64,000 bases of DNA, from contig NZ_CP150274.1 of the NCBI RefSeq assembly GCF_037977055.1, positions 2,232,001-2,296,000 of the forward strand, given 5' to 3'. The notes below the pieces were generated by a model. It had not been told where the DNA came from, searched no databases, and saw only the letters and a list, made by a program, of their open reading frames with translations. Origin of the DNA: Paenibacillus sp. FSL K6-1096 (GTDB lineage Bacteria > Bacillota > Bacilli > Paenibacillales > Paenibacillaceae). Both the position numbers and the translations under genes were made by a program. Shown here in pieces: positions 44,466 through 53,636 of the stretch; position 1 is the stretch's first letter; each line of letters opens with the position of its first letter.

Positions 44466-45587
44466 CTACAGCGGCAGCTCGTTCACATACTCCGGTGCTG
44501 AAACCGGCTGTCCGTAGTCGATGTTGTTGGTGCCCTTGACCGTCTCTTTGCCGTTCAGGCGGATCTGCACCAGCGAATCGTCCGTATTCTGGGCCACCGT
44601 CAGCACGACCGATTCCAGCATCTCCTCGGGAATGCTTGTGCTGCCTTCGAACATATCATCCTTCAGCGATACGGTAACGACCCCGTTCTGCCCCGCATTG
44701 ATGGAATCCACCACCGTTCCCTGCGTCATGACCATCTCCAGGCCGTTCTCCGACTGCGGTCCGGCAATCAGCTCGCTGAGGGCGGCCTTCACCCTGTCTC
44801 CGCCTGCGGGTACAAAACGCGTAACCGGAACATAATACTGATGCTTCCCATCCGGCGAAGCTGCTGCGAAATAGACCGTCACGGCACTGGAATTCATCAT
44901 CAGCGCGTTGTGCTTGGACAGGTTGATGCCCATCGTCCGGGTCAGCGGCCGGTCCAGCGGAGTGCCCTGCAGCGGCATTTCGGTAAGCTTGCGGCCATCG
45001 ACCCAGAGCTGAACGCCCTTGATGTCATCCTGCCCGGTCAGTGTCCAGGTGAGCGCTTCGAGAATTTTGCGTTCATCTGCGGGATCATAGTCTGTAAAAG
45101 CCGAGTTAAACTCCACAATCGCCACCTGATCCTGGCCGACCGACACTTGCTTCACTTCTGTTCCGGCGGGCAGTACGCCCTGGAAGCCCTCCGGCAGCGC
45201 CTTGGCGTAGTCTCCCTTGCTGACCAGCGCCGTAAGCGAATCCTTCAGCATCGCCTGGTCTCCCGCTTGCGGAAGTGCCAGCGACACCGGAGCCAGCAGG
45301 CCGTTCTGATCCTCCAGGTACACGGTGGTCCGCTCCCCGGACTCAGCCGCGGCTCCCTCATCCTTCACTTCCGCCGCTGTCTGCTCTTCATCCTGGGAGA
45401 CCGGCCCGAACACTCCGGTATCTGCTGTGCTCTCGCCGCTGACCTGCAGCATTTGCGCTTCCACTTCAGCCGGAGGCGGGTCGACAGCAGCCGATTCCGA
45501 GCCGAACAGACTGCAGCCGGACAGCATCAGAGGTACAGCCAGCAGGCAAGCCGCGGAGATTCCGCGGATATGTTTCACAGGTTTCAT
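44466..45587 (-). CDS. gerM: GerM-type sporulation/germination lipoprotein
   Basis: The 373-residue lipoprotein has a signal peptide ending MLSGC (cysteine 25). Two GerMN domains (about 85-205 and 235-360) follow a low-complexity acidic stretch. Each domain includes the pattern ...VYLEDQNGLLAPVSLALP or ...VTVYFAASPDG-like segments. In Bacillus, GerM contributes to the channel complex joining mother cell and forespore. The ATG at 45587 is taken over a TTG one codon upstream. It is first in the gerM-rph-rdgB set, with 174 bases before rph. Confidence 0.9.
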   Translation of the reverse strand: MKPVKHIRGISAACLLAVPLMLSGCSLFGSESAAVDPPPAEVEAQMLQVSGESTADTGVFGPVSQDEEQTAAEVKDEGAAAESGERTTVYLEDQNGLLAPVSLALPQAGDQAMLKDSLTALVSKGDYAKALPEGFQGVLPAGTEVKQVSVGQDQVAIVEFNSAFTDYDPADERKILEALTWTLTGQDDIKGVQLWVDGRKLTEMPLQGTPLDRPLTRTMGINLSKHNALMMNSSAVTVYFAAASPDGKHQYYVPVTRFVPAGGDRVKAALSELIAGPQSENGLEMVMTQGTVVDSINAGQNGVVTVSLKDDMFEGSTSIPEEMLESVVLTVAQNTDDSLVQIRLNGKETVKGTNNIDYGQPVSAPEYVNELPL

Positions 45588-45835
45588 CAATCTTCATTAC
45601 CCCTTTCAAGGCTAGGATCAGTTTGTACTGCTATGTATACGAGCCCTGTGTCCAAAAAATAACAACAGCTTATCCTAAATTACAGAAGGGTTGTCCGGTT
45701 GCTTAGTGTGCCCCTGTCTGACAGCGGAAGCTCAGCCTGACCCGCGCTTCTGGACATCAGTCTGCCGCTTGCGTACAATTTAGTACATACCGGTATCTAA
45801 GCGATCATAACCCACTCACAAATGGAGGACTTCAC

Positions 45836-46435
45836 ATGACCGATGCCAAAATTCCTTACAGCCTCAACAGCAAAGCCGTTGCCGAAGCCACCCGTTACTG
45901 GCTGCACAAGCGCGGGGTAACCCTGGAGGAGATCGCCGAGCTTGTCATGCTGCTGCAGAAGAAGTACTATCCGAACCTGACCATGGAAGAGTGTATTCAC
46001 AACGTGGAGATGGTGCTCAGCAAGCGTGAGGTGCAGAATGCGGTGCTGACCGGCATCCAGCTGGATGTCCTGGCCGAAGAGGGCAAGCTGTTCGGCCCGC
46101 TCCAGGATATGATAGAGAATGACGAAGGCTTGTACGGCGTGGATGAGATTCTCGCCTTCTCCATCGTGAACGTATACGGCAGTATCGGCTTCACCAACTA
46201 CGGCTACGTGGACAAGCTGAAGCCGGGCGTGCTGGAGAGGCTGAATGACAAGTCTACCGGCGAGGTGCACACGTATCTGGACGATATCGTCGGTGCCGTG
46301 GCCGCAGCCGCGAGCAGCCGGATTGCCCACCGCAAGCAGGCGGAACGTGAGCAGGAGCTCGGCCAGCCCCATGCCCCGGAGGATGTGGAGGAGGCCGCGC
46401 GCCATAGTGCACCGGAGGACACGGAACCGGAATAA
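45836..46435 (+). CDS. phosphatidylglycerophosphatase A (YutG type)
   Basis: This 199-residue PgpA-family protein (B. subtilis YutG) removes phosphate from phosphatidylglycerol phosphate. The family core lies at residues 1-165 (RGVTLEEIAELVMLLQKKY; VDEILAFSIVNVYGSIGFTN), with metal-binding acidic residues in YLDDIVGAVAAAASSRIAH. It has no membrane segments, like the Gram-positive soluble form. A charged tail follows (EDVEEAARHSAPEDTEPE). The ATG is preceded by AAATGGAGG. A hypothetical gene follows 39 bases later. Confidence 0.85.
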   Translation: MTDAKIPYSLNSKAVAEATRYWLHKRGVTLEEIAELVMLLQKKYYPNLTMEECIHNVEMVLSKREVQNAVLTGIQLDVLAEEGKLFGPLQDMIENDEGLYGVDEILAFSIVNVYGSIGFTNYGYVDKLKPGVLERLNDKSTGEVHTYLDDIVGAVAAAASSRIAHRKQAEREQELGQPHAPEDVEEAARHSAPEDTEPE

Positions 46436-46474
46436 GACGATTCATCATATTCAGTAGAGGGGTGCGTAGTACGC

Positions 46475-47308
46475 ATGAGCTATTCGTTCGTAGTGGAGCC
46501 TTTGGCTATCCAGGATTTTGAGAGTGAAGACGAGCTGATTGAACGGTGCAAGGAATGGAATCTGCTGTCCGGGTCTGCGACCCGGCCTAAGACCTATCAG
46601 TATAAGCGCCAGGGCCTGTCCCTGCCTTGCGAGATAGTGGGCTACGTAGATAATCAGACCGTGGTCATCCAGTTCGAGAACAAGCAGCACCACTGCATTC
46701 ACCCGGCCTACCTGAAGGAAATGCAGACGGCCAGCTTCGGGCAGCGCGGGTTCTCGGCAACCGAGGCGAAGACGGAGGAGGCTCTGGAAGAGGGCGGAGA
46801 GATTACCGAGGCGGAGGAGGCTTCCGGTGAGGGGGCTTTGCTGGATGCGGATGCTGTTGGCGGAGATGGACTCGGGGAGAGTGGAGTTGCTGAAGTAGCG
46901 GAGAGCGAAGGGAGCGAAGCTGGAGCAGGAAGTGCAGCTTCTGCGAAGCAGACTGCTCCTGAGAGCAAGCCGGCGAAGCCAGCCGCCAAGAAAAAAGCAG
47001 CCGTGCAGCTCCCGGAAGACAAGCTCAAGATCACCGCAGTCGTCAAGGAGTTCACCACCGTGCCCAACCATTTCTCGGATAACGACGACGAAGTTATCAT
47101 TTATGAAGGGATTACCATCGAGGGCCATGATCTGCCGATCGAAGAGGTCTGGTCCAGCCATAGCGCTACGCTGAAGAAGCTGGAGCTGAAGGAGGGCGAT
47201 CGCCTCTCCTGCGAAGCCAAGATCGTAGCCAAGAAGCTCACCCAGCACCCGGTCAAATACAAAATTAACAACCCCTCCAAGCTGCAAGTCATCCCGCCGG
47301 AAGGCTAG
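46475..47308 (+). CDS. hypothetical two-domain protein with acidic linker
   Basis: In this 277-residue protein an N-terminal domain (about 1-90; SYSFVVEPLAIQDFESEDEL, then SLPCEIVGYVDNQTVVIQFE) is followed by a strongly acidic Ala/Glu/Gly linker (about 95-170) and a Lys/Ala stretch. A second domain (about 183-277; VIIYEGITIEGHDLPIEEVW) ends in KLQVIPPEG. Both domains look beta-rich, like small nucleic-acid-binding folds, but I recognise no family. A GAGGGGTGCG ribosome site precedes the ATG. A 17-bp hairpin follows the stop. Confidence 0.7.
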   Translation: MSYSFVVEPLAIQDFESEDELIERCKEWNLLSGSATRPKTYQYKRQGLSLPCEIVGYVDNQTVVIQFENKQHHCIHPAYLKEMQTASFGQRGFSATEAKTEEALEEGGEITEAEEASGEGALLDADAVGGDGLGESGVAEVAESEGSEAGAGSAASAKQTAPESKPAKPAAKKKAAVQLPEDKLKITAVVKEFTTVPNHFSDNDDEVIIYEGITIEGHDLPIEEVWSSHSATLKKLELKEGDRLSCEAKIVAKKLTQHPVKYKINNPSKLQVIPPEG

Positions 47309-47344
47309 GAACGCCGGATGGATCTGAGGTAAGGGATAGCAAAT

Positions 47345-47392
47345 ATAGGGCCGCCAAGCATGGACTAGTTGTCTATGCTTTGGCGGCCCTAT
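47345..47392 (+). terminator. long hairpin after the gene at 46475
   Basis: Arms ATAGGGCCGCCAAGCAT and ATGCTTTGGCGGCCCTAT pair over 17 bases with one bulge. The T-run is missing, so termination may be inefficient. It stands 37 bases past the stop. Confidence 0.65.
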
Positions 47393-47478
47393 CTACGCTC
47401 CCCGGCCGGATTCAGGTGCACTTGTGCTCCTCATTTCCGCTGCCCCCCTTGCACCTCATCTCATCATCGTTACGCAGA

Positions 47479-47657
47479 CGGACAGAGAGGACGCTATTTA
47501 GTTGAAAAGGACTCTTTATATGCCTGCTGCGGACTGAGTGCCGTTATCGAGCCATTTGGAGCACAAATTTCAGTAAAGCAGGTTAGTTAAGGGCCTCTGA
47601 GTCCGCGCGATATGCAAAAAGAGGCGATTGCACCGAAATAACGTCCTTCCAGTCCGC
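47479..47657. repeat. four-word 51-bp-period element, GCGGACT type (E6)
   Basis: The 179-bp element begins CGGACAGAGAGGACGCTATT, and its second direct word starts at 47529-47530 (GCGGACTGAGTGCCG). Inverted words end at 47606 (CCTCTGAGTCCGC) and 47657 (CCTTCCAGTCCGC), exactly 51 bases apart. The core GGAGCACAAATTTCAGTAAA and the TTAGTTGAAAA after word 1 are shared with E4, whose words differ. It lies between convergent genes. Confidence 0.85.
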
Positions 47658-47732
47658 ATTGGTTTGTGGCTGAGTTACGAGCGTGTGGGTTACTTCCGCT
47701 GGGATGCAGGTGGTGCTGTTGTTCCAGCCGCC

Positions 47733-48767
47733 TTACTCTACCGCCGCAAACAGCAGGCCGCCGCCCGCGCCGTCCTCGGTCTCTGCGGCCCGGCCCCGGC
47801 GCACCAGCTCCGCCAGGTGCGCCAGCGCTTCGCTCATCGCGAAGCGCATCTGATGCGCCGTTGTGACCCGGCTGCGGAACAACCCCTCGCAGACGGCGAA
47901 CCCGCTCCGCGGCCCGTCTGCAAGCAGAGCGGCGGCAGCATCCAGCCGCTCCTCATGATGCCGGAGCAGGCTGTCCGCCCGCGCCGTGAAGGCCTGGAAC
48001 GGTTCCCGGTGGCCCGGGAACGCCAGCGCAACCGTAAGGCTGCGCAGCTCCCGCAGCCCCTCCAGGAACGTCTGCAGCGGCTGCGGATCGCTGCCCGGCT
48101 GCAGGCCGACATTGGGCGAGATCTGCGGCAGCACCGCATCGCCGCACAGAATCTGCCCGCTGCCGGCGTGATAGAACGACACATGCCCCGGGGCATGGCC
48201 GCCGGTGACGATGGGCTGCCACTTGCGGCTGCCCATCACGAACGGCTCCGCGGCATTCAGATAGGTGACCTCCGGCTGCGGGGTCACCTCCGGCAGGAAC
48301 TGCTTCAGATGCTCACGGATGCCCGTGAGCCACTCCTCCGGCATCCCGTGACGCCGGAACAAGAGCGGCAGCGCCTCATCGAGAATCGCCCCGCTGCCCC
48401 AGGCCAGCCCGGCTTCGGCATGAGCCCGCCCGCTCATCCACACCCGCGCACCGCTGCGGGACTGCAGCCAGCCCGCCAGACCATAATGGTCGGGATGATG
48501 ATGGGTGACCACGATATCCCGCACCTGGGTCCAGGTCAGGTCCAGCGTCTCCAACACCCCCGCCCAGGCAAGCTCCGCATCCGTTGTATGGGGACCCGGA
48601 TCAATGACCGTCACCCGGCCGTCCCGGTCCGGCAGAATATAGCTGTTAACCTGGCGCAGCGGCGGCCTCATCGGCACGGATACCTGAATAATGCCGCCCT
48701 CCCAGGATCGAATGATCTCCTTGCTCAAGCTGCCCCCGCCTCCTCTAAGTCCTCTTCCCTGCACCAT
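47733..48767 (-). CDS. MBL-fold metallo-hydrolase
   Basis: This is a metallo-beta-lactamase-fold hydrolase of up to 344 residues. The metal-binding motif HHHPDH (VVTHHHPDHYGLAG) and a downstream GGHAPGHVSFYHAG supply the zinc ligands. The C-terminal region (about 215-330) includes a winged-helix-like segment typical of the LACTB2-like/RNase-Z-related group. The ATG at 48767 lies one base past the upstream methyltransferase stop; a TTG at 48728 with GAGGAGG before it is an equally good start. The substrate is unknown. Confidence 0.88.
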   Translation of the reverse strand: MVQGRGLRGGGGSLSKEIIRSWEGGIIQVSVPMRPPLRQVNSYILPDRDGRVTVIDPGPHTTDAELAWAGVLETLDLTWTQVRDIVVTHHHPDHYGLAGWLQSRSGARVWMSGRAHAEAGLAWGSGAILDEALPLLFRRHGMPEEWLTGIREHLKQFLPEVTPQPEVTYLNAAEPFVMGSRKWQPIVTGGHAPGHVSFYHAGSGQILCGDAVLPQISPNVGLQPGSDPQPLQTFLEGLRELRSLTVALAFPGHREPFQAFTARADSLLRHHEERLDAAAALLADGPRSGFAVCEGLFRSRVTTAHQMRFAMSEALAHLAELVRRGRAAETEDGAGGGLLFAAVE

Positions 48768-48768
48768 A

Positions 48769-49506
48769 TCAGGGTCTGACTCCCGTAAAAATCATCCGCC
48801 GCGACGTCTCCGGATCATAACTGCTCTCGTCATAGCTGCCGTGAACAGCTTCCAGCTTCAGTCCGGCGGCGGCAATCAGGCTGCGGAAATCCTCCAGCGT
48901 ATACAGCTTCACCCGTTCCTGGTATTTGCGGGCAGGACCGCCGGTTTGCTTTGAGGTCAGCAGAATCTCCTTTTTCACATAACCATCCTCGATCCGGCGG
49001 GATTCATCGATTAGGGTATCCCCGTCCTCCCGGACGGAATGAGGGACCAGATGGCTGATTACGTAAGCGGGATTCAGGAAATCAATGATGAACCGGCCAC
49101 CCGGCTTGAGCATCCGGAAGACCTCCTTCAGCACCTTGACCTGCTCCTCATCCTCCTCGAAATACCCGAAGGACGTAAACAGATTGACTACAGCATCGAA
49201 GCCCCCGGCAAGCGGAAGCTCACGCATATCCGAGCGTATCCAGGTAATTCGCTCAGCACCGGCCTGCGTCCGCGCCTCACGCAGCAGCACCTCGGACAAA
49301 TCGACGCCGGTAACCTCATACCCGGCCTGCGACAGAGCCAGTGAATGGCGGCCCATGCCGCAGCAAAGATCAAGCACCCTGGCGCCCGGAGGCAGGTTCA
49401 GCCACTGAATCATACGCTCCACCTCATGGCGCGCGCCGCAGAAATCCCTGTGTCTGTATACGATCAGATAATCCTCGCCAAAGCTCGTTTCATACCACTC
49501 ACTCAT
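48769..49506 (-). CDS. class I SAM-dependent methyltransferase
   Basis: This is a 245-residue methyltransferase with motif I RVLDLCCGMGRHSLALS near 43-59, motif II GVDLSEVLLREA, and a later MLKPGGRFIIDFLNP. The start at 49506 (MSEWYETSFG) follows GGAGGGAG. Downstream, the metallo-hydrolase gene begins directly after its stop, so the two are cotranscribed. The substrate cannot be predicted. Confidence 0.9.
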   Translation of the reverse strand: MSEWYETSFGEDYLIVYRHRDFCGARHEVERMIQWLNLPPGARVLDLCCGMGRHSLALSQAGYEVTGVDLSEVLLREARTQAGAERITWIRSDMRELPLAGGFDAVVNLFTSFGYFEEDEEQVKVLKEVFRMLKPGGRFIIDFLNPAYVISHLVPHSVREDGDTLIDESRRIEDGYVKKEILLTSKQTGGPARKYQERVKLYTLEDFRSLIAAAGLKLEAVHGSYDESSYDPETSRRMIFTGVRP

Positions 49507-49651
49507 CTCTCGGACTCCCTCCACCGCCTGCTTCACCGCACGGGCTTATCTCTAATAACGCCTATTGTACCGTTTTTTTCCTTAGAAACCTAGCTAAGTC
49601 ACAGACCTGCAACAGATAAAAGCGAATTCAAACGCAGGCTCCGCAGCACAA

Positions 49652-49689
49652 ACAGCGGCAACCCCGGTCATCCGACCGCGACTGCCGCT
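49652..49689 (-). terminator. probable terminator of the glucosidase gene
   Basis: Arms AGCGGCA and TGCCGCT enclose an inner CGGTC/GACCG helix; the minus-strand tail is only GTTTGTG, so strength is uncertain. Confidence 0.55.
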
Positions 49690-49713
49690 CCCCATACCTC
49701 TATAGCAAAGCTT

Positions 49714-51417
49714 CTATGAACCTGTGCTTAAGCGCTGCAAATACACTCTTGCTTCATATGGACGAAGCTTAAGCTGACTCAGATCCTCCTCCCGGGCGGG
49801 GGGATAATTGGAGATCAGCAGCTCCAGCTTCTCACCCGGCTGGAAAGAATCCGGCAGCGTGAATACCGGCTCATGCCCGAAGAAATTCAGAATGACGAGC
49901 AGGCGCTGATCCTCCAGTGTACGGGAATAGGCATAGATTTCCGGATGGTCCTCCAGCAGCAGCTCATATTCACCGTAGACAATGACCTGATGCTTTTTAC
50001 GCAGCTGAATCAGCTTCTTGTAGTAATTGTAGATGGAATCCGGGTCCTTGATGCTGCTGGCCGCATTGATCTCGCGGGAATTGGAGTTGACTCTGATCCA
50101 CGGAACGCCTGTCGTGAACCCGCCTTCGTCGCTGTCATCCCATTGCATCGGTGTGCGGGCGTTGTCCCGGCTTTTCTTATGAATGGCAGCCATAATGTCA
50201 GCTTCGGGCACGCCATTCTTCCGCTTCTCCTCATAGTAATTAAGCGTCTCCACATCCCGGTAATCGTCAATCGACTCGAAGGCCACATTCGTCATCCCCA
50301 GCTCCTCACCCTGATAGATATAGGGGGTGCCTTCGAGCATGTGGACGAAGGTCGCGAGCATTTTGGCCGAGGGAATGCGGTAGTAGAGATCATCGCCGAA
50401 CCGCGAGACCGAGCGCGGCTGGTCATGGTTGTTCAGGTAGTTGGCGTTCCAGCCCCGGTTGTGGAGCACGGTCTGCCAGTTGCTGATGATCGCCTTGAGG
50501 TCGGCCAGCTTCCAGGGCACCACATCCCACTTCCCGCTGCCCGGCGAAGCCGCATCCAGGTTCATATGCTCGAACTGAAAAGTCATATTCAGCTCGCGCC
50601 GCCCGTCCCCGACGTAATCCAGCGCCTGCTCCGGCCCGAGCCCCGAGGTCTCTCCAACCGTCATAATGTCGTAGAAATAGAGCACCTGGTCATGCAGATT
50701 CTGCAGCAGGGTATGCACATGGTCCAGGTTCGAGAACATATCGTAAGCCCGCACTGTAGGTGTGCCGGCAGGATTCCGGGCATCCGGGTAGCCTTCCGCC
50801 TTCACAATATGGGCAATCGCATCGAAGCGGAAGCCGTCGACCCCCTTCTTCAGCCACCACTGTACCATCTCATGCAGCTTGTCGATGACCGCCGGATTCT
50901 CCCAGTTAAGATCAGGCTGGAACCGGGAGTACAGATGCAGATAATACTCATCCGTCCGGGGGTCCAGCTCCCAGACCGAGCCGCTGAAATAGGATTCCCA
51001 GTTGTTCGGCGGGCCGCCGTTTTTGCCTTTGCGCCAGATATAATAGTCACGCTTGGGATTGTCCTTCGAGCTTCGCGACTCGATAAACCACGGATGCTCA
51101 TGCGAGGTATGGTTCAGCACCAGGTCCATCATCAGCTTCATGCCGCGGGAATGCATGTCGCGCAGCAGCTCATCGAAATCCGCCATCGTGCCGAATTCCT
51201 TCATAATGTCGCAATAATCGCTGATATCATACCCGTTGTCATGGTTCGGCGATTTATAAATCGGGCAGACCCAGATGACATCCACACCAAGGTCCTGCAG
51301 GTAATCAAGCTTCGATATAATGCCGCGCAGATCACCAATCCCGTCACCGTTACTGTCCATGAAGCTGATCGGGTAGATCTGGTACACGACACACTCTTTC
51401 CACCATTTGGGGTTCAC
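49714..51417 (-). CDS. GH13 alpha-glucosidase (oligo-1,6-glucosidase type)
   Basis: This 567-residue cytoplasmic alpha-amylase-family enzyme closely follows the MalL/oligo-1,6-glucosidase pattern from the start (WWKECVVYQIYPISFMDSNG). The catalytic residues are Asp199 (GVDGFRFDA), Glu256 (TVGETSG) and Asp332 (NNHDQPRS). The QPDLNWENP and ARTPMQWDDS blocks are present. It would release glucose from isomalto- or malto-oligosaccharides; trehalose-6-phosphate hydrolase is a related alternative. No sugar transporter or regulator is adjacent. It lies just beyond the end of the nif operon. Confidence 0.92.
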   Translation of the reverse strand: MNPKWWKECVVYQIYPISFMDSNGDGIGDLRGIISKLDYLQDLGVDVIWVCPIYKSPNHDNGYDISDYCDIMKEFGTMADFDELLRDMHSRGMKLMMDLVLNHTSHEHPWFIESRSSKDNPKRDYYIWRKGKNGGPPNNWESYFSGSVWELDPRTDEYYLHLYSRFQPDLNWENPAVIDKLHEMVQWWLKKGVDGFRFDAIAHIVKAEGYPDARNPAGTPTVRAYDMFSNLDHVHTLLQNLHDQVLYFYDIMTVGETSGLGPEQALDYVGDGRRELNMTFQFEHMNLDAASPGSGKWDVVPWKLADLKAIISNWQTVLHNRGWNANYLNNHDQPRSVSRFGDDLYYRIPSAKMLATFVHMLEGTPYIYQGEELGMTNVAFESIDDYRDVETLNYYEEKRKNGVPEADIMAAIHKKSRDNARTPMQWDDSDEGGFTTGVPWIRVNSNSREINAASSIKDPDSIYNYYKKLIQLRKKHQVIVYGEYELLLEDHPEIYAYSRTLEDQRLLVILNFFGHEPVFTLPDSFQPGEKLELLISNYPPAREEDLSQLKLRPYEARVYLQRLSTGS

Positions 51418-51560
51418 TTCAGATTCCCTCCGCTCTTCGGTTCCTGTTGTGTAAGATATTTAATATATCTTAACCACACTGGCTGAAGAGAATAACAATT
51501 GATGCGAAGAACCCGCTAAACTATCCCCACAAAACAAATAAATTCTTATCTATCAAAAAA

Positions 51561-51597
51561 GATCAAAAAAGCCGCGCCAGCCCTCCCCAGGAAGGCC
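51561..51597 (-). terminator. probable nif operon terminator
   Basis: On the minus strand GCCTTCC and GGAGGGC pair (one G-U) around TGGG, with further GC-rich pairing outside. TTTTTTGATCTTTTTT follows the base of the structure. It lies about 110 bases past the nifV stop. Confidence 0.5.
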
Positions 51598-51708
51598 GCC
51601 GCAGCCGCAGCATTACTATATACACTCGCGCAATCCATCCCGCTATCCGTCTTTCACTCTATCTGCTTATACATCGGCCTTAAACCGGACTACCGCCTTC
51701 CATACCGA

Positions 51709-52851
51709 CTACACCGCATTCTGCGCACGCTGCTGCTCCTCCATCAGCCATTGCACCAGCATATACTCCGGCACAGTGCTTTTGGTGGCTTCCGCGTAGG
51801 CACGGACCTTCTCCAGCAGGCGGCCGGCTGTCTCGTTACTGACCTCAAGCCCGCGCTGCTCCAGCACATGCGTCACCCCGCCGCTGCCGGAATGCTTGCC
51901 GAGCACGAAGCGGTGGGCCCGGCCGACCTCCGCCGGATCGAAGGACTGATAGGTCGCCTGCTCCTTCATCAGCCCGTCCACATGAATACCCGATTCATGG
52001 GTAAAGGCAAGCTGCCCCACAATCGGCTTCGCGTCCCCGACATTACGCCTCGAGGCGGCAATGACCTTGTCCGCAAGGCCCTGAAGCAGGTCCAGCCGGA
52101 CGGCGCACTCCCCGCCGTACAAATAACGCCAGGCCATGGCAACTTCCTCCATGGCCGCATTGCCGGTCCGCTCCCCGATACCGGCTACCGTGGTGCTGGC
52201 CCACACCGCCCCGGCGGCGATGCCGCTGAGGGTATTGGCACAGGCCAGCCCGAAATCATTGTGGCAGTGCACCTCCAGTTCCACATCCCCGGGCACTTCC
52301 GCCAGCAGCAGGCGTACCCGGTCGGCAATCTGCCCCGGATGATGCACCGAGACGGTATCCGCATAGCGGAACCTGCGGATGCCTTCCTGGTGCAGCGTAT
52401 TCACCAGTTCGGTCAGGAAGGCCATATCCGCCCGGGAGGCATCCTCCATGCCGACCGACACCGTCATGCCCTGCCGCAGTCCGTATTCCGCTGCACGAAG
52501 CAGCTTGTTCAGCCCCTCCCGGGACGACAAGCCCAGCTTGCCCTTCAGCTGAATCCCCGACACCGGCAGGGAGACATGGCTCCAATTCACTCCGGTCGCC
52601 TTGGCCTTGTCAATGTCCGCAAGGACCGAACGGTTCCAGGTCATCAGCTTCATGGGCAATCCCAATGAAGCGATGGCCGCGATATCCTCCTGCTCCCGTT
52701 TGCCCATGGCAGGAATTCCAATCTCTGCCTGCTCTACTCCGCTCTCCGACAGCAACTTTGCGATTTCCAGCTTTTCCGCCCTCGTGAATGATACCCCGGC
52801 CGCCTGTTCACCATCCCTCAGTGTCGTGTCACATAGCTTGAGACGTCTCAC
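51709..52851 (-). CDS. nifV: homocitrate synthase NifV
   Basis: NifV condenses acetyl-CoA and 2-oxoglutarate to homocitrate, the organic ligand of the iron-molybdenum cofactor. The 380-residue protein has the isopropylmalate/homocitrate synthase signature LCDTTLRDGEQAAGVSFT at 6-23 and the metal-binding HCHNDFGLA. The start is GTG, overlapping the hesA stop by 4 bases (GTGA) with GAGGGAGG upstream. It is the last gene of the nif operon. Its presence supports a molybdenum nitrogenase that makes its own homocitrate. Confidence 0.96.
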   Translation of the reverse strand: MRRLKLCDTTLRDGEQAAGVSFTRAEKLEIAKLLSESGVEQAEIGIPAMGKREQEDIAAIASLGLPMKLMTWNRSVLADIDKAKATGVNWSHVSLPVSGIQLKGKLGLSSREGLNKLLRAAEYGLRQGMTVSVGMEDASRADMAFLTELVNTLHQEGIRRFRYADTVSVHHPGQIADRVRLLLAEVPGDVELEVHCHNDFGLACANTLSGIAAGAVWASTTVAGIGERTGNAAMEEVAMAWRYLYGGECAVRLDLLQGLADKVIAASRRNVGDAKPIVGQLAFTHESGIHVDGLMKEQATYQSFDPAEVGRAHRFVLGKHSGSGGVTHVLEQRGLEVSNETAGRLLEKVRAYAEATKSTVPEYMLVQWLMEEQQRAQNAV

Positions 52852-53600
52852 GGTTTACCTCCCTCTCCGCAGCAAGCGCAATTCGGATTACGGGCAATAC
52901 GGACGCTATAACAGGCGAAGTCGAGTGAGCTGAAGCGATGCATTACGCCCGCATAAGTTGTCCCTACCCCTGTAATCCATTTTACGGCCTCCAGCGCGGC
53001 CAGACAACCTGCCATGCCGGAGGTTGCGCCGAGAACAGGGAACCCGAGCGGCTCCCACTCCGGCTGCACATCCGGGTACAGGCATTCCAGGCAGGGGGTG
53101 AGCCCCGGAATCACCGTGGTGAGCGATATTTCATAACCGTACATCGCCGCCTCTACCATCGGGGTGTCCAGCTCCACACACAGACGGTTCAGCGCATACC
53201 GCTCCGGGAAATCGTACCGGGCATCGATCACAATATCCGCCGCCTCTACCCAGGGTGCAGCGGTATGCGGTTCAATTCTGGCATTATGGCCTTCAATCTC
53301 CACATGCGGGTTAAGCTGCTTCAGCCGGGCAACCGCCGTACTCATCCGCTCCTGGCCGAGATGCCCGGTATCCATCAGAATCTGACGGTTCAGATCCGGG
53401 GGGACAATGACCCCCTCATGAGCCAGAATCAGCCGCCCTACGCCGGCCGCAGCCAGATATAGCGCCGCCGTTCCGCCCAGCCCGCCGACCCCGGCCACCA
53501 GGACGGTTGCTTCCTTCAAGGCCTTCTGCCCGTCCTCCCCAAGCAGCTTCAGCTGCCGGGCATACCGCTTCAGCTCCACATCTCCGGCAAGCTGCTCCAT
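52848..53600 (-). CDS. hesA: HesA/MoeB/ThiF-family adenylyltransferase
   Basis: This is a 250-residue E1-like enzyme with the nucleotide loop AGVGGLGG at 36-43, the DLNRQ motif (69-73) and zinc cysteine pairs (Cys170/Cys173 and Cys241/Cys244). Such enzymes activate the C-terminus of sulfur-carrier proteins. HesA is a standard member of the Paenibacillus nif cluster and is thought to help sulfur or molybdenum delivery for nitrogenase, though its precise substrate is not settled. An ATAGGAGG site precedes the ATG, and nifV overlaps its stop. Confidence 0.93.
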   Translation of the reverse strand: MEQLAGDVELKRYARQLKLLGEDGQKALKEATVLVAGVGGLGGTAALYLAAAGVGRLILAHEGVIVPPDLNRQILMDTGHLGQERMSTAVARLKQLNPHVEIEGHNARIEPHTAAPWVEAADIVIDARYDFPERYALNRLCVELDTPMVEAAMYGYEISLTTVIPGLTPCLECLYPDVQPEWEPLGFPVLGATSGMAGCLAALEAVKWITGVGTTYAGVMHRFSSLDFACYSVRIARNPNCACCGEGGKP

Positions 53601-53636
53601 TCCAGGCGCCTCCTATACCCAAGAATTCAGCGGCCT

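Noticed and set aside
47628-48779. 383-residue plus-strand frame rich in Arg/Gln/Pro
   Set aside because: It is antisense to the metallo-hydrolase gene and starts within repeat element E6.
49873-51486. 537-residue plus-strand frame
   Set aside because: It lies antisense to the intact GH13 glucosidase gene with catalytic residues in place; it has no ribosome site and an unnatural composition.
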